Numbered from the stretch's first letter, positions 25,501-52,361 are shown. The stretch is DNA of 64,000 bases from Hormiphora californensis (GCA_020137815.1 CM035355.1:1822774-1886773); one strand, 5' to 3'. Numbers and translations are program-made. Notes: generated from the sequence alone by a model not told the origin.

Positions 25501-28500
25501 ACTTAAAAGTAGCATTTCAAAATGTAAAAGCACTGAAAGCAGTATGCCAAAGGAAGTTAAACTTACATGTTTTCCCGCCCAAAAGTTCATGGTCCACTTC
25601 TTCCTGTTACTGGTACTTTGACCAGTGACGACCATGAAATCTTGTAGCCTGATCTTGCCCTTGAAGGCATACTTCTTCCCGATGGTCATGCTCCTCAGAC
25701 TCATAACGGAGGATCTGAAGTGCCTGAACCAGCGAGCACGAGCAGCCTTTCCAAGACCGTTGAACCGATACCCGGTCAACAGCTTGAGAGCGATCTTGTG
25801 TTTGAACACGGTATAACGGGCTCCGTTGATGGTTATGTAGTATCCGATCTTGGCAACTTCAATCAGAATGGCGTATCGGTTACCACGGCCAACAGGGGGA
25901 TATGGTCCAGTTACCTTGGAAACCATTTTACCTCCCTTGTAGGCACTAAACAGGACTGTTCCTGACGCTCCCCTTCTGAAATATTAAAGTAAGTAAGTAG
26001 CTGCACATTTTCCAATTTCCACATGGAAATTTGAAGTATTAGGAATTTAAACAGTAAGGAACTCACGCCTTGATTGTGATGCGAAGTCCCTCAACTCCCT
26101 TTCCTCGGATGGAGAAGATGAAAGTTCCAACCATGAAGCGACCAAAGAAGAGGAAGGTATCTCCCTGCTTGATCCCTTCCGCAAACTTGTACACTTTTCC
26201 ATCGACAGGCTTCTTGTTCACAGGGTCTATTGGGGTAATTTTAGTTAACGAATGAGTTGGATGCTGTTATACTAGTAGTACTACCTTGGCCTGGTAAGTT
26301 TGATAGTAGTGCGGGGTACAGAGCTAATCAGTAAGTTTTACTTACACATTCGGTATTTGACGGTGTAAGTGAAGATGTTGGTCAACACCGCCCACTCTTT
26401 CTTGGAAATAACTCCATAGGAGACGGTTGCTTTGAGCCATGAAACTTCACCACTGGGACTCTTCTTGGCCTTCCTTCCCCTTCTAAGGGTGTACTTCCTC
26501 CTTCCCCTTCGTTTTGCTTCATATGTAACTCCACCGCAATCTATTAAAGTGTTTGAACTGTCTAAATCTTGTCTAAAACCTCATCAAAAGACGAAATTTC
26601 GATCATAATAAATGTTGGTCTAATAACAAATTTGTGTCTTAAACTTACTAGGTCGGCGATTACAGACTCGAATGGCCTTGTTGAGCCTAACGAAGCCCCG
26701 TCTTCCTCGTCTACCATTGTAGCCACCAAGATACATGCCCTTGTGTAGGGTGTACCCCTTGACGGCCTTGAAGGAAACCTTGGCTGCTGATCGCTTTCCC
26801 TTTCCTCCAGCAAGGGGTGACATCCATATAATGTGCTTGCTGTTTCGTCCGTATACCTTCATTCCATTCACATCGATCTGTGCCAAACGTCCAGGAACGT
26901 TAACCCACCGTTTACCGGTTGGGAACTTGCGGCTCACTTGGGTTCGGTAGTAGATCTTGTCAATCTTGTTGACACCAACCACAATACCCCATCCGGAGGC
27001 GATCCATTTGAGGGCACCGGGGATTCTCACCCACTGAAATCATCGGAAATATTTAGATACTGGTATAGCAAAATAATCTGCCTAGCTCTGAAGGGAGCGC
27101 TATCTCGTTTGACATGTTCCTTGTCTGTCAGCTTACGCGAGCCCGAACAGACAGACTGCGTAGCATGGCAACCTAGCGTGGGGCCGTTAAACCAGAAATT
27201 AGAAATGGTCGAGGCACACGCCAGACAGCTCAGAAATAACGGTAACTATTAGGCACTAAAAAGCCTACCTTCTTTCCGCGCCTGTTTTTGTCTCCGTAAG
27301 TTCCAACTCGGTAGTAAATGTGGTGAGCCTTGTTGACAACCCAAACACCAGCACCGCCCACAGAGATCTGAATGGCAGCTCCTCCTACCCTCATCCACTT
27401 TCTCTTTTTATGATGCCGTTTGTAAATTGCCATACCTTTGTTCACTCCCCAAACTCGGTTAAACTCACTCACTTCAATCTAGGATTAGATCGGGTTCAGT
27501 ATGTAGAGACTAAAGACCAACTGGACACTAAATAATATCTCTTAGCTTTTTCGAAAATTAAAATCTCTCAAACTGTGATTCTTCACTCTACCTACAGGCT
27601 ACATCACTGATTTACCTTGACGAGTTTTCCTGCAATCCGTTTCCACTTGTGACCACCTAGCCAGCGGTAAATGTTCATCTGTCGGTTACAACCCCAAACC
27701 ATGCTACCACCGACAGCGACGTGGGTCAGCTTGCCCTTGATCCGTTGCCACTTCTTCTTTCCTCTCCAGCGGTAGATGTTGTCGCTCTTGTTGACACCCC
27801 ATAGACCCATTCCACCGAAGGATACAACAACAAGACGACCGGGAAGACGTCTCCATTTGGCGGTAATGCGAAGAGAACCTAGAATGTTGATAGCGATTTA
27901 ATTAGCTTAGTCTTAGTTTCGGTAATGTTTTGAAAGTCTACTACTCTACCTCTCCAGTATCGAACTCTGAGCCATGAGTTTTCACCACTTGGACTCTTCT
28001 TGGGTTTACGTCCCTTTCGGAGTGTAAACTTCCTCTTGCTCTTGCTCTTTCTCTCCCAGGTGATACCTCCACAGTCTGAAAGGCGTGGTAGTTGTGAAAT
28101 AGTTGTTAAAAGTGTATGATATGTTTGCATAATGATTATGTTGCATAACATGCAATCAAGTATGCAGTTGTGGGGCGTCAGTTTCACTTCCTGGACCTCT
28201 TACCTTTCCTTTTCCGGCAAGCCCGGGCGGCAGGTCTGAGGCGACGGAAGGCGATTCTTCTCCCTCCGGCGTACCCTCCAAGATACTTTCCTTTGTAGAA
28301 GCGGTATCCCCTAACCCACCTCCTCCTCCTTCGCCTTCTCTTTCGCCTACCCTTCCTACGACGACCCCTCCTTCGCCTTCCTCGACCCCTCCTTCGCCTT
28401 CCTCGACCCCTCCTTCGCCTTCCTCGACCCCTCCTTCGCCTACCACGACCTCTCCTTCGCCTACCACGACGGCCTCTGCCTCTGGGTGGGCCTGGAGGTC

Positions 28501-29158
28501 CAGGAGGTCCCGGGGGACCGGGTGGGCCAGGAGGTCCCGGTGGGCCTTCGGGTGGGCCTGGAGGTCCAGGAGGTCCTGGGGGACCGGGTGGGCCTTCGGG
28601 TGGGCCTGGAGGTCCAGGAGGTTCTGGGGGACCGGGTGGGCCTGGAGGTCCAGGGGGACCGGGAGGACCACCGGGACCATCATCAGGTGGACCGGGTGGG
28701 TGCTCTGATCGCTTAGCTAGCTCGACTAGCTCTGAAGGGAGCGCTATCTCATTTTCTTCAAATGTAGAATCTGGAGCTGGATTCAAATTGAGAACGTCGG
28801 CATCGAACACATCTGGGGAAATACAAGACCCATTTGATACAATAAAAACGTTTGGATTTACAGCAATATTTATGAAGGAGCACAAGTTTGTTTATGAAGG
28901 AGCACAGTATCTAACTTTCGAACCTTTGTCAGTGATGGAAATAACTGAACTTTCCGCATAGCCACCGATAAAAAGGCACACGTATCTGGAAATAAATGCC
29001 GCAAAGGTTAACACAAATGAGAAAAATCAAAATCAACAACCATGCCAGCTACTTCTTTTGTAAAGGAACCGTAGCTCCGACTGAAATCCAAGATTTGTAA
29101 TCTAATGGTTATACCGCACTTACAATGTTAAAATAAAAAGTTTATTCCGTTGCCTCAT
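4573..29158 (-). CDS. Giant secreted basic mosaic protein (collagen-like, tectonin, galectin, Lys/Cys modules)
   Basis: About 64 exons join in frame into about 3,780 residues. Exons: 29124-29158, 28924-28985, 28204-28812, 27950-28075, 27616-27878, 27269-27478, 26649-27033, 26346-26540, 26067-26226, 25567-25975, 25184-25464, 24709-25071, 24506-24600, 24247-24398, 23873-23967, 23594-23658, 23191-23373, 22564-23082, 22354-22461, 21777-21872, 21477-21620, 21250-21294, 21057-21167, 20437-20589, 20209-20316, 19875-20091, 19640-19752, 19249-19356, 18962-19123, 18806-18903, 18568-18703, 18350-18484, 18157-18267, 17334-18032, 17051-17210, 16823-16938, 16514-16653, 16196-16347, 15736-15863, 15580-15655, 14642-14758, 13234-13395, 11471-11593, 11064-11228, 10840-10917, 10508-10693, 10231-10389, 9846-10003, 9384-9642, 8858-8985, 8612-8743, 8352-8444, 8035-8196, 7723-7849, 7340-7489, 7103-7258, 6852-6974, 6541-6678, 6274-6408, 6093-6133, 5292-6059, 5018-5132, 4788-4858, 4573-4637. 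The start ATG gives a 12-residue exon plus an exon that together make a signal peptide (MRQRNKLFILTLYVCLFIGG). Composition is extremely Lys/Arg-rich with paired Cys and many Tyr. Most introns are phase 1, as in shuffled extracellular proteins. Role unknown; an extracellular matrix, adhesive or mineral-binding protein is inference. It could be two or more genes; weak junctions are at 6060-6092 and around 22170. Confidence 0.72.
5292..6059 (-). other. Giant gene: C-terminal beta-sandwich-like domain, with one apparent frameshift
   Basis: The exon starts with a last, diverged type B module (GKKCYQTKWGKK ... NLC). It then encodes a domain beginning ISNGGFTAGAPS.....VPKGWT, reminiscent of secreted NGSFE...GW jelly-roll domains (DUF642 or carbohydrate-binding type), and ending ERSFTDLAIDNVHFENMG, like the closing IDNV strand of MAM-type and related sandwiches. 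The frame changes near 5728: the reading GWTNVGKDQG continues as SDTLSSDTTLQGASI one base over, as if one base were missing. With that single base supplied the exon length restores the correct phase into 5018-5132. Fold assignment is tentative. Confidence 0.5.
9064..9320. mobile_element. MITE with 32-bp perfect terminal inverted repeats and TA target duplication
   Basis: Ends begin AAGTCGAATTTTTTAATCAA and are perfect inverted repeats for 32 bp, with weaker matching further in. TA dinucleotides flank both sides (9062-9063 and 9321-9322). The 257-bp element has no coding frame and lies in an intron of the giant gene. TA duplications point to a Tc1/mariner-type transposase acting in trans. Confidence 0.85.
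11594..12030. repeat. Minisatellite built on a 3' splice site of the giant gene
   Basis: About ten degenerate units of roughly 30-50 bp (GTTACTTTATTTCTGTAG plus a G-rich spacer). Read on the - strand each contains CTACAGAAA(A/T)(G/A)AAGTA. The functional acceptor of exon 11471-11593 is CTACAG followed by AAAAGAAGTACATC, so the array repeats the acceptor and the first exon bases. Confidence 0.8.
12484..12917 (+). CDS. Small secreted Cys-rich protein, nested in giant-gene intron
   Basis: Two exons, 12484-12561 and 12687-12917, give 102 residues; donor AGG|GTAAG and acceptor TTTCAG|GTG keep the frame. Residues 1-18 form a clear signal peptide (MFVLYLVLVLTGALVSAG). The mature part has nine Cys, with ECHCPR, LQCPTGKPFIKKAYF, KDC, VDC and AEC...GPC. 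The LQCP.G....I..A segment weakly recalls SUEL/galactose-binding lectin domains, but I would not name it. The gene lies on the strand opposite to its host, in the 1.6-kb intron 11594-13233. CT-rich runs (12260-12360) precede it. No homologue recognised. Confidence 0.7.
13428..14496. mobile_element. Non-autonomous hAT-like element, 8-bp target duplication, tRNA-like core
   Basis: Flanked by an exact 8-bp duplication GGTTTGCG at 13420-13427 and 14497-14504. Ends are G7-17 TACCAACC and GGTTGATAC7, followed by about 180 bp of imperfect terminal inverted repeat that includes TGTATTTTTTTGTA arrays, GTACGGTCCGTAC palindromes and a TCTCTAGAGG segment. There is no transposase frame. It sits in the giant-gene intron between exons 13234-13395 and 14642-14758. 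An 8-bp duplication is typical of hAT transposases. Confidence 0.8.
13952..14025 (+). pseudogene. tRNA-Val-like sequence (probable tRNA-derived/SINE fragment)
   Basis: Contains a good Pol III A box (TGGTGTAGTGG) and B box (GGTTCGAAAC), with spacing as in animal tRNA-Val. The anticodon position reads GAC. The anticodon stem has only about three of five pairs, the acceptor stem fails, and the T stem has a mismatch. An AT-rich run with six Ts follows. It lies inside the hAT-like element 13428-14496, so it is more likely captured or SINE-derived than a working tRNA. Confidence 0.6.
15125..15471. mobile_element. Foldback (long inverted repeat) element
   Basis: Two arms of about 165 bp, nearly identical and inverted, each starting GGGCGCCCCCATAAAAAAGT and containing CTCGGC/GCCGAG motifs. 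They are separated by a short T/A-rich centre, so the RNA or single strand would fold into a long hairpin. No coding frame and no clear target duplication. It lies in the intron between exons 14642-14758 and 15580-15655 of the giant gene. Confidence 0.85.
17334..18032 (-). other. Giant gene exon 34: polyglutamine, acidic helix and third Arg-rich tract
   Basis: The exon starts with a Q6 run, then a short acidic amphipathic segment (SELEADLAEVERR), preceded by NLAKRDLF, a dibasic site like the one before the collagen tract. About 135 residues of RRRRKGKG repeats follow, ending in a KKRKAYKADY segment. It is the longest exon after the C-terminal one and sits between the type A and type B module arrays. 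The DNA is a degenerate CTTCGTC/CTTCGGC repeat. Confidence 0.75.
22564..23082 (-). other. Giant gene exon 18: second Arg/Gly/Lys-rich tract
   Basis: About 135 residues of GRKGRRRRR-type repeats (protamine-like composition) bracketed by Cys-containing ends, closing with a CFWKFTAC segment and an AFPYG module ending. The tract is encoded by an 18-24 bp degenerate tandem repeat. Open frames on the opposite strand (Pro/Leu-rich and Glu/Asp/Gly-rich) are antisense shadows. Confidence 0.75.
23433..23572. repeat. 48-bp perfect palindrome between 15-bp direct repeats
   Basis: TATAATCTAAAGTAT occurs at 23433-23447 and again at 23558-23572. Just inside the second copy, 23511-23558 is a perfect 48-bp palindrome centred on AATCGATT with arms AAAGTAATACAAGGTTTTTC. 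The 15-bp repeats could be a target duplication or a slippage product. It lies in an intron of the giant gene. Confidence 0.8.
25184..26226 (-). other. Giant gene: tandem galectin-like domains
   Basis: Exons 9-10 encode a first galectin-fold unit that has beta-strand spacing and YYITINGARYTVFKHKI but lacks the sugar-contact residues. The end of exon 10 plus exon 11 encodes a second unit with most of the galectin signature: FHLDFRP aligns with the H-N-R strand (Asn replaced by Asp), VMNTK supplies the conserved Asn, and GGWGREYRP supplies the Trp, Glu and Arg. It ends VVVNGIHVTKPAYRHRI, the usual galectin closing strands. A beta-galactoside-binding role for unit two is inferred from these residues; unit one is probably structural. 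Classical galectins have no signal peptide, so a secreted multidomain setting is unusual. Confidence 0.75.
26346..28075 (-). other. Giant gene: duplicated CGG(V/I)T domain flanking tectonin-like repeats
   Basis: Exons 4 and 8 encode two copies of a domain with the pattern C-G-G-[VI]-T-[WY]-E, then a basic TLR.GRK.KKSPSGE.SWL core. Each is preceded, in exons 3 and 7, by a GMYLGGYNG-like lead-in and one further Cys; it may be PAN/apple-like, but that is only a resemblance. Between the copies, exons 5-7 hold four to five tectonin-type propeller blades with the repeating cores WGVNKSDNIYRW, WGCNRQMNIYRW, WGVNKGMAIYKR, WVVNKAHHIYYR and VGVNKIDKIYYR, each followed by a W.(R/K)(I/V).G strand and a .(I/V).VGG turn. 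Tectonin repeats are known in carbohydrate-binding and autophagy proteins; here the setting is extracellular. Confidence 0.78.
28204..29158 (-). other. Giant gene, N-terminus: signal peptide, GPP collagen-like tract, first Arg-rich tract
   Basis: Exons 1-3. Residues 1-23 look like a signal peptide, followed by a short acidic stretch ending in ELAKR, a possible dibasic cleavage site. Residues about 71-141 are almost pure Gly-Pro-Pro triplets with PEG/PEP interruptions, which is collagen-like and may form a short triple helix. Residues about 142-197 are repeats of RGRGRRRR type. The exon closes with a Tyr/Gly/Arg segment containing YKGKYLGGYAGG, the first half of a domain that recurs in exons 7-8. 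DNA of the tract is a GC-rich minisatellite on both strands; the antisense reading frames there are shadows. Confidence 0.75.
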
Positions 29159-30412
29159 ATTAGTGGCCATGCATTGTTACACACAAAGGGGGGTGCTGGT
29201 GGCAAGACTTCTGCTGTATGAAGCTGCTTTTAGACGAACCCTATAACATGAGAAACAATGTAAGACACAATGTTAGATTAGCGGAAATGACGTCAAATAT
29301 ATCGTGTTCAACAAGACGAAAAGGCCATGAAACTACAAAACGGCCAAAGACACACAAGTCCACAAACATATAAAAGATACCCCGCTGTAGCAGCTACAAG
29401 CAACAAAGCACACACAATACACGCATCTAACCTCTAAAGGTCTCCAGCAACCTGGGATTTGATTCACTTCCTTGACGCATAACCAGACACACCCACACAA
29501 CCAAAACTTCGTGGAAGACATGCTCACATCAATGAACTGGACACCAACCCAAACTTCAAAGGATATGTGCCACCCGGAACTCTTTAGAATGATGGGTGAA
29601 GGACTCATTTCGAGCTTTCGGAGGAGCAGTAGTTATGCCACGCGGCTAAGTGAGAGATGTGTAACCCTCATACGTAAGACTGTCACACGCACAGCTCTCT
29701 CTCTCTGTCCACCACCGTACTCTGATATATGCAGATACAACCTCAGATACAGCAGACATCATGAGATGTATATAGTTTTGAGAATGCAGTCGGACCCCGA
29801 TTTACAGGAACCGGATGAACTTCCCCCGATATAGGAAATTAACAGTATTTGACCCAGATATACCGGGCACCCTGATTTACTAGGCAAAACCTTTCTATTT
29901 CTTATCCCCCCCCCCGGCCACCGAGCATCCTGGTAAATTGGGGTCCGACTGTAATTGAATTCATTCATCTAGACTTGGTTCAGGATTGTGGAAACTTAAT
30001 TTTAGTATTTTACACAAGCTTCTCTATAACACATATCCACTCTTAAATAACTTATTTAACATTCGATCGGGGTAATATTAATATTAATTTATAAATAATG
30101 AATAATACTCTTGTTAACATGTTAAAACACGCAATAAATAAATGATCAACAGAAAAGAGGGAATTACACACAGAAATCAAACAAAAATCTCACACGAACA
30201 TTCCGGAATGTCTTAATTAATTATTTGAACCACTTGCGTTAAATAGAATTCAATTCAATAGATTCAAAAATCACGTGTATATTTTTCCACAGCAGACAAA
30301 AAAAGTTGAAAAAAGGAGGCCAGCTCAGACAATTGGTTTACAGTTTTCATTTGTTATCCCGACACAGTCTTTGGTAACTTAATTCACCCCACTCCATACC
30401 CTACTCGATTTA
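29159..30412. other. Intergenic region between giant gene and HID1
   Basis: No coding region supported. It contains the giant gene's promoter side (29159 upward) and the HID1 3' flank (below 30413). A small MITE occupies 29787-29951. Homopyrimidine/AT-rich sequence fills the rest. Confidence 0.6.
29787..29951. mobile_element. CAGTCGGACC MITE, copy 1
   Basis: 165 bp with terminal inverted repeats CAGTCGGACCCCGATTTA at the left and its near-complement at the right, including an internal CCCGATATAGGAAATTAAC shared with the copy at 47509-47635. No coding capacity. The CAGT terminus resembles pogo/Tigger-type ends. Confidence 0.85.
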
Positions 30413-48415
<18,003 letters not shown>

Positions 48416-49280
48416 TATATTAGTTCACTGAGCACTTAACTTGACATGGCACTAAGCGAGGGAAGGGTGAGAAGTTAGTTTTAAATGTGGGGGTCAGGGA
48501 ATAAATATAGGTTTGGGGACTGGGGTCAATTTGAGAAATATATTTCTTGTCGTTCTTCACCTCCTTTCCGCACCCCCTCTCTCTTTGTACCGGTAACCAC
48601 CCCAACATGCCCCTATCACATCTCGTGTTTCATTCTCTCATCATGTTACATACTGTTTGCTTGCTTCTCCTCCTTACATCCAGCCTTACCACTGCCCAGT
48701 TTCTTATCCTATCAGATCGTACGTAATACAACTTCATTGGTATTGTGTTCAAAGATCATAGTTTAGAATTCTTGAAGAAGGTCCAATCAATCCGATCATA
48801 ACGATGATCGTAGGTACTAGGTTCTAAGTTCTAACAGTTCAATAAAATGCTATCCTTTCAACAGAGAGTAAAGCTTTAACGTACGCAAACAGTGTGGTGT
48901 CGTTTGAGCAACGGAGTTTTGGCAGTGATACACAATTGTGGAGGTAGGTAAATGCAAGTGTAGAGATTGCTTTCTGTTCACTCTAGAGGGAGACCGGTTG
49001 GGCTTCTACAATCTACAAACCTACCGGTGAAGGGTTCCCGTTTACCTGCTAATAACAAAACTTGACATTCTTTGAAACTTACGGCTTACGCCAGAGAATA
49101 TCCAATTATTTGAGCTTGCTCAATGCGTGTGTGTATTGATTCTTGTTTGTTTGTTTGTTTGTACTTGCTGCGTCTGGCGAGTGACCTGCCCGAAAGTAGC
49201 GGCGGCCGCACCGAGCACGCTTATTAGGCGCCCCAGCACGTCCACCACTCCGCCGTAGCAAGGCCACCCACCAATCAGTT
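48416..49280. other. HID1 upstream region
   Basis: No coding region supported. It holds the HID1 promoter side; sequence is AT-rich to about 49170 and becomes GC-rich with CG dinucleotides from about 49190 to 49380, consistent with a promoter or first exon of a + strand gene. Confidence 0.5.
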
Positions 49281-49281
49281 T

Positions 49282-49429
49282 ATGCAGAGCATGTTACTTC
49301 AGACGCTCCAGGAAGACCGTGGTCAACCACTGGCGACGCCGAGCGGCGTGAGCCGCACGACGTCGACAGGGGTATCACACTACTCCTGGCCTAAATCAAT
49401 TCCTAAGGTTTATATTAAGCTGGAGCAGG
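49282..49429 (+). CDS. Possible first exon of a + strand gene
   Basis: A GC-rich open frame from ATG 49282 runs 49 codons to a good donor (GAGCAG|GTAACG). It could be the start of the downstream gene at 50684-52361, but the donor is phase 0 and that gene's first visible exon needs phase 2, so at least one exon would be missing. Low confidence. Confidence 0.25.
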
Positions 49430-49670
49430 TAACGTTTTGCCTTTGAGAGTGTCTTGAGTTTAGTTTAGTCTGGAACAGGGTAACGTTTTGCCGTTGAGAG
49501 TGTCTTGAGTTTAGTTTAGTCTGGAACAAGGTAACGATTTGCCTTTGAGTGTCTTGAGTTTGTTTTGTCTGGAACAAGGTAACGTTTTGCCTTTGTGGTA
49601 GTCTTGAGATGTTTTGGAACAAGGTAGCAAGTCTTGGACTTGGTCTGGATCAAGGTAACGTTTTCCATTG
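49430..49670. repeat. Minisatellite repeating a donor-like AAGGTAACG
   Basis: Four to five units of about 50-57 bp: GTCTTGAGTTTAGTTTAG, CTGGAACAAGGTAACGTTTT, GCCTTTGAGAGT. Each has (A/C)AG|GTAACG, like the putative donor at 49429 from which the array starts. Confidence 0.8.
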
Positions 49671-50098
49671 TGAGTACGGTCTGTCAACAGCGCTAGCTAA
49701 AGATACTAACTAAGAATAAGAATAGAATCTCTCAATGGCTACGATCATAATTTGGATACAACTGTACATAACAACGGACTGACAAACTTACGACCTTGAT
49801 GGATGTGATGGGTACCGTGACGTATTGGTGATGAGATGTGAAGTGTGTCCATTTTCAGTAGAGATTAAGATTAAAGACAATCAAACACAAATAAGGCATA
49901 GGACAGTACAAATGTAGAGTGTGAAATGTTCTAGAAGACAAGTCGGATAACATAGATAAGATCATTGATAATTGTTACACGCGATAAGCGACTTAGTGCA
50001 CCAAAACACAAGGATTGTCGCTGTAGTGGGCTGTTTAGTAAACGCCTCTATTTAGGGAGGGTGGGTGGGGGGTGGGCGGGTGGGATTTTCCGGGTACC

Positions 50099-50649
50099 TT
50101 TTCAGTGAAAATGGGCCATTTCTAAGCTTATCAGGGACACATTGGGCATTATCTAAGCTGTGTAGAGACCACTGGGGAGTAGGAGGAGGGCTGTGAGTGA
50201 TTGTTGAATGTTAAAGGAAGAAACAGGTGACAAAATGTGGTGTTTGTACTGAGAGAACGAGAGCAACAGGAAACGAGAAACGATCAGAGTGCAATGAGAC
50301 TTCCGGGAAGTATGTCACGAAGTGGTAACCATGTGTACGGGCCTCCGCAAGCAACTTTAAAAGTGGACTTTTAAATAAAATGGAAATAAAATGCATCGCA
50401 AACTTCAAAAAAATGACTTTTTTTTCGAAATTTTCGGGAAACTTTTTCAGTGAAAATGGGCCATTTCTAAGCTTATCAGGGACACATTGGGCATTATCTA
50501 AGCTGTGTAGAGACCACTGGGGAGTAGGAGGAGGGCTGTGAGTGATTGTTGAATGTTAAAGGAAGAAACAGGTGACAAAATGTGGTGTTTGTACTGAGAG
50601 AACGAGAGCAACAGGAAACGAGAAACGATCAGAGTGCAATGAGACTTCC
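50099..50649. repeat. Exact 206-bp direct duplication, 345-bp period
   Basis: 50099-50304 and 50444-50649 are identical across 206 bp (TTTTCAGTGAAAATGGGCC through GAGACTTCC). The 139 bp between are single copy. Either a very recent tandem duplication or an assembly overlap error. No coding frame of note. Confidence 0.92.
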
Positions 50650-50683
50650 CTATTGATTCTTTAAACAGTCAGATTTGTTTCAG

Positions 50684-52361
50684 TTTTAACGATAAAGGCC
50701 AGCTATCAGTATCATCCAGCGGGGGATACCTAAACTATGAATCCAGTTCTAAGAGCACTCGAGTAGAACCAAATGCAAAGAATTCATGGAAAGTCAAGGA
50801 TGGGAAACTAAACTCGAATGATTTTTGTCTAAGCGATACAGCGAAAAAGGTTGAAAACGAATCAACAAACTCCATTCCTCTTCCATCTCCCTGAATCTCA
50901 CCAAAAACTATCACTTGAATTATTTCCCCCTCGTCCAGGTATTAGACTGCAGTTTAGCACCAGTAATCTATCTACAGTTCTACGATTCCGTATTATACGA
51001 CCAAGTTCAGAACCTAACCGATACTCTGACAGAACTATCTACCAATGTAACCAACACCATGGAAAGTAAGTCAAACAAATCTATGCACATGATTATGTGG
51101 CATACAATGGCATAGAAGTGCCCGTATCGTATTTACAGGTATCGATAAGAGAGTAAACGAAACTTCAAAGGAATTAGGGGAACTAGAGAAGGATTTAGAT
51201 GACTGGATCAACCAACTAGCAGACTACAATGTAGGCAATAAACCAACGACTATTAAATTTACTCCTAATTGGACTGTTTTTATAAAAAGAGGACAAAACA
51301 TTACATAACCTTTACAATTCAGAGTACGTTTCTGACGGAGAGCAATGATTTGTTTGATAAGATAGCCAGCACTAAAACACACATGGAGTTGGAGGAGAAT
51401 GAATTGAAAGGTAAGAAATGAAACGACACAGTTGCAGTAGTAGATACTTGAATTGCTCATTACTACATTTGTTTTACATAGTGCCAGGCGACTCATTAAA
51501 ATATTTGATCAATAACAATCAATGATACATTTTCTTACAACTAATAATCCCCCCTCCCCTTCAGAGGAAATGAGAGAACTAAAAAGTGATATGACCAACA
51601 TCACAAACCACATCGCCGCCATCCACTCCAACTACACCGCTCTGGAACAGACGTTACACAACTACGAGAACAAAACAAATGGAACAGTCTACACTGCACT
51701 GACCCAGCTCCAAACACAGGTAGTGTTGCAAGCAGAGTGTATTTGTAGTGTCCCTGAGACTCAGGGCCTCAGTGTGTGCACAGATAGGTGCTTGTTATGT
51801 TCTAACCCTCCTTTACAGGGCGCACAAAACAGAGCCTAGCTAGGCAAATATGGGCAATGTACATTGAGGGCCCATTCCGAAGAATTTCAATCTCATCTAA
51901 GAATGCAGTGTGAACCATCCCATAGCTGTTTCATCAAGACTCCTATATGCCGTGTACACTGTACAAAGTATGAATTAATCAATGCTAGCCTCACACCAAG
52001 TCTAGAAACTAGCAGCTAGCCTTTATTAGACCCAGATCCCTCACTTATTCGTTACACTTCACCAGATGTATCTCACCAAATGTCTCTCAATTCTTAAAAA
52101 CCCAGTCCTCACTACCCCTGTTTCTACCCCCTTAGCCGAGGGATACTAAATCCTAATTATACTCTTTATAATCCTCCTTCTTCCCTAATCATTCAGATTG
52201 ATGGAAAATCTACAACTGGTCATCTAACCCCGGAAAACATCTATGAGTTTGCCGTAGTTTTCTTGCTGTCATTAGGGATTATCAACGTGTTCGATGTCGT
52301 ACGAAGAGTCTTCAAACATGCGATTAGTGAACGGCAAAGCAACAACTACGCCTCAGAATAA
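50684..52361 (+). CDS. Coiled-coil single-pass membrane protein (5' end missing)
   Basis: Six in-frame exons: 50684-50849, 50939-51065, 51139-51230, 51323-51410, 51565-51719, 52197-52361 (stop TAA). About 264 residues visible. The N-terminal exon encodes a strand-rich piece (FNDKGQLSVSSSGGYLNY) with two Cys nearby; the middle is heptad-like and heavily N-glycosylation-prone (NLT, NVT, NET, NYT, NKT, NIT, NGT), so it is probably extracellular. The C-terminus has one hydrophobic segment (FAVVFLLSLGIINVFDVV) and a short basic cytoplasmic tail. No ATG is visible in the first exon, so upstream exons are missing. I do not recognise the family. Confidence 0.68.

Noticed and set aside
28156-28716. 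Frames alternative to the GPP tract
   Set aside because: Periodic sequence keeps all frames open; the Gly-Pro-Pro frame fits both splice sites.
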